From Bradyrhizobium barranii subsp. barranii (GTDB lineage: Bacteria; Pseudomonadota; Alphaproteobacteria; Rhizobiales; Xanthobacteraceae), in assembly GCF_017565645.3 (NCBI RefSeq), contig NZ_CP086136.1:4137501-4201500 (forward strand): a stretch of DNA of 64,000 nt, in the 5' to 3' direction. The first letter of the stretch is position 1; every line of letters begins with the position of its first letter. Shown here one piece after another: positions 62,394 through 64,000 of this stretch. The translations under genes were made by a program, and so were the position numbers. A model generated the notes under the pieces. The model saw only the letters and a list, made by a program, of their open reading frames with translations, had not been told where the DNA came from and did not search any database.

Positions 62394-64000
62394 GGCAAGG
62401 CGTGTTCTTGGCTAAATGGCAGTGTCAGGTGGAATGTCGCGCCCGAGCCCGGAGAGCTCTCCACGGACAATCGGCCGCCGTGAGCTTCCACCGTCGTTCG
62501 GCAGATCGCAAGTCCCATGCCCATGCCGCCTCCCTTGGTGGTGAAGAACGGATCAAACAGGTGCGGCAGGTCGTCAGGCTGGATGCCCGGGCCGCTGTCC
62601 TCGACCGTGATGGCGAGATTTTCACCATCGACGGTTCCGGCGCGCAACGTGACGGTGCGGGAACCCGGCCGGCCTGACATGGCCTGGCCGGCATTGATCA
62701 GAAGATTGACCAGGACCTGCTGAAGCTGGATCCGGTCGCCGCGAACCGGCGGCAGGCCATGCTCCGTCTTGACGATGAGGGTGACGTCGTCCTTGACGAG
62801 CTCGCGCGCGACCAGGAGGGTCGCTTCCTCGATGATCTCGTCGATCTGCAGCAGATCCTGCTGGGTAGGGGCCTTCTTCAGGAAAGTCCGGATGCGGGTC
62901 ACGATCTCGCTGGCGCGGCGGCCCTGAGCAACGACGTGACCGATCGTCGTCGCAACTTCCTTGAGATCGGGCACGTCGCGGCGCAGCCACCGCAAGCCGG
63001 CCTCGCCGCTGGTGACGATCGCTGCCAGAGGCTGATTCACCTCGTGGGCAATGGACGCGCTGAGCTCGCCGAGGGTGGCGACGCGCGCGGCATGCGCCAG
63101 CTCCGCCTGCGCCGCGAGCAGCGCATCCTGTGCCTGCTTGCGTTCGGTGATGTCGATGACGAAGGCGAGCACGTTGCGATCTCCGTCGGGCTCAGCCGGA
63201 AAGGTGATCGTAAACAGGACGGGAACCTTGCGTCCGTCGAGGCTCACGAGATCGGTCTCGCCTTCGTGGAACCGCTCTCCTTCCGCGAATGCGACCAGCG
63301 CGCCGAGGAAACTGCGGTCGTTCTCCCCCAGAAGCCTGTCCACGTTCGCGATGAAGGCCGCAGAGCCGCTTGCTCCCGCCATCTTCTGGAGGGCCGGATT
63401 GACGTCGGAGATTCTGGTGAGCTGGCGGGCATGCCGCACGAATTCAGGATTTCGTGCAAGGTAGTCCCGCAACGTGGCGCCTCCGGTCTCCAGCGAATTC
63501 AGCGCGGTCCGCACTGCGCTCCAATCCTCCTCGACGACGCCGACCCGGCTTGCGTCGAACATCCGGCGGTATCGCTGCTCGCTCTGCACCAGCGCGTTAT
63601 GTGCCGCGACGCGGTCCGTGACGTCGGTGTGGGTTTCAAGGACTCCAACGGGTTTGCCGAGATGGTCGTGCTGGAGCGCCCATCTTGCATCGACGGTGAG
63701 TGCGCCGCCGGCCTTCGTCCGCTGCTCCAGCCTGCCTTCCCATCGGCCGATGTCGAGCAGGCCGGCCTCGATGGCCTCTCGCCGGTCGGGATATTTGGTT
63801 CTCAGCAGCGCGTCGGCGAGTTGCCCGACCGCCTCGTCGGCCGACCAGCCGTAGGCCTGTTCCGCGGCCCTGTTCCAGAAACTGATCACGCCGCCGCGAT
63901 CCCTGACGAAGATCATGTCATGCGAGAGATTGAGCAGGCGCGCCTGCGCCGCGAGGCGCTTCGTCGCCGCCTGATTCTGGAGCGCCAGCAAGGTCGTGAT
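62390..64000 (-). CDS. PAS sensor histidine kinase, partial (5' end outside window)
   Basis: The last ~536 residues of a hybrid-free kinase; the frame continues past the window edge (ITTLL before the first internal TTG). Two PAS domains are seen (NLSHDMIFVRDRGGVISFWNRAA and the second ending FVIDITERKQAQDAL). The H-box is GELSASIAHEVNQPLAAI, the N-box NLLINAGQAM, D-box VEDSGPGI and G2 box GMGMGLAICRTTVEAHGG. The catalytic part closely resembles that of the kinase at 39115-41094. It is coupled to the FixJ-like regulator by a four-base overlap. Confidence 0.92.
   Translation of the reverse strand: MTTLLALQNQAATKRLAAQARLLNLSHDMIFVRDRGGVISFWNRAAEQAYGWSADEAVGQLADALLRTKYPDRREAIEAGLLDIGRWEGRLEQRTKAGGALTVDARWALQHDHLGKPVGVLETHTDVTDRVAAHNALVQSEQRYRRMFDASRVGVVEEDWSAVRTALNSLETGGATLRDYLARNPEFVRHARQLTRISDVNPALQKMAGASGSAAFIANVDRLLGENDRSFLGALVAFAEGERFHEGETDLVSLDGRKVPVLFTITFPAEPDGDRNVLAFVIDITERKQAQDALLAAQAELAHAARVATLGELSASIAHEVNQPLAAIVTSGEAGLRWLRRDVPDLKEVATTIGHVVAQGRRASEIVTRIRTFLKKAPTQQDLLQIDEIIEEATLLVARELVKDDVTLIVKTEHGLPPVRGDRIQLQQVLVNLLINAGQAMSGRPGSRTVTLRAGTVDGENLAITVEDSGPGIQPDDLPHLFDPFFTTKGGGMGMGLAICRTTVEAHGGRLSVESSPGSGATFHLTLPFSQEHALP

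Overview
The window is high-GC chromosomal DNA from an alphaproteobacterium, most likely Bradyrhizobium or a close relative in the Nitrobacteraceae. This rests on the gene families and gene style (FixL/FixJ-type two-component proteins, FUSC/DUF1656/HlyD exporter, biotin-independent malonate decarboxylase operon, RpoH-type sigma factor, AraC-type regulators, small secreted proteins), not on any database search. No rRNA, tRNA or CRISPR array was recognised.

Layout. 1-5.7 kb: the 3' end of an rpoH-like sigma factor, then an RND efflux operon (permease, adaptor, Pro/Ser/Thr-rich secreted protein). 5.7-20.8 kb: a regulatory island with three large paralogous proteins (OmpR-type winged helix fused to a STAND-like ATPase and a long helical C-terminus), two ABC-type substrate-binding proteins with no permease or ATPase partner, an AraC regulator and three small secreted proteins. 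21-27.4 kb: an SDR-family protein lacking its catalytic Tyr and Lys, a catalase-family peroxidase overlapping a cytochrome b561, Dps, a histidine-kinase-like protein, an HdeD-like membrane protein, FdhD and a DUF1275 membrane protein.

27.5-35.3 kb: a co-directional respiratory cluster: class II fumarase, two tandem cupins, malate:quinone oxidoreductase, and cytochrome bd-type quinol oxidase subunits I and II. It would carry fumarate to malate to oxaloacetate and pass the electrons through quinol to oxygen. Two of its genes are broken here: fumC by a 1399-bp IS256-family element flanked by a perfect 9-bp target duplication, and cydB by a one-base frameshift. 35.3-41.1 kb: a Tat-exported bicupin oxalate decarboxylase, a YdeP-like molybdopterin oxidoreductase (a plausible FdhD client) and a PAS histidine kinase with an in-frame 15-bp tandem repeat.

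41.2-47.1 kb: a second RND efflux operon, again with a low-complexity secreted protein, and ending in a FlK-like hot-dog thioesterase. 47.4-56.2 kb: an alpha/beta hydrolase, then a tightly overlapping malonate-use operon (metallo-beta-lactamase-fold hydrolase, mdcA, C, D, E, G, B, AEC transporter, mdcH) ending at a strong hairpin shared with a convergent AraC gene. 57.7-64 kb: a FUSC/DUF1656/HlyD exporter, preceded on the same strand by a PAS histidine kinase (cut by the window end) and two response regulators that may control it.
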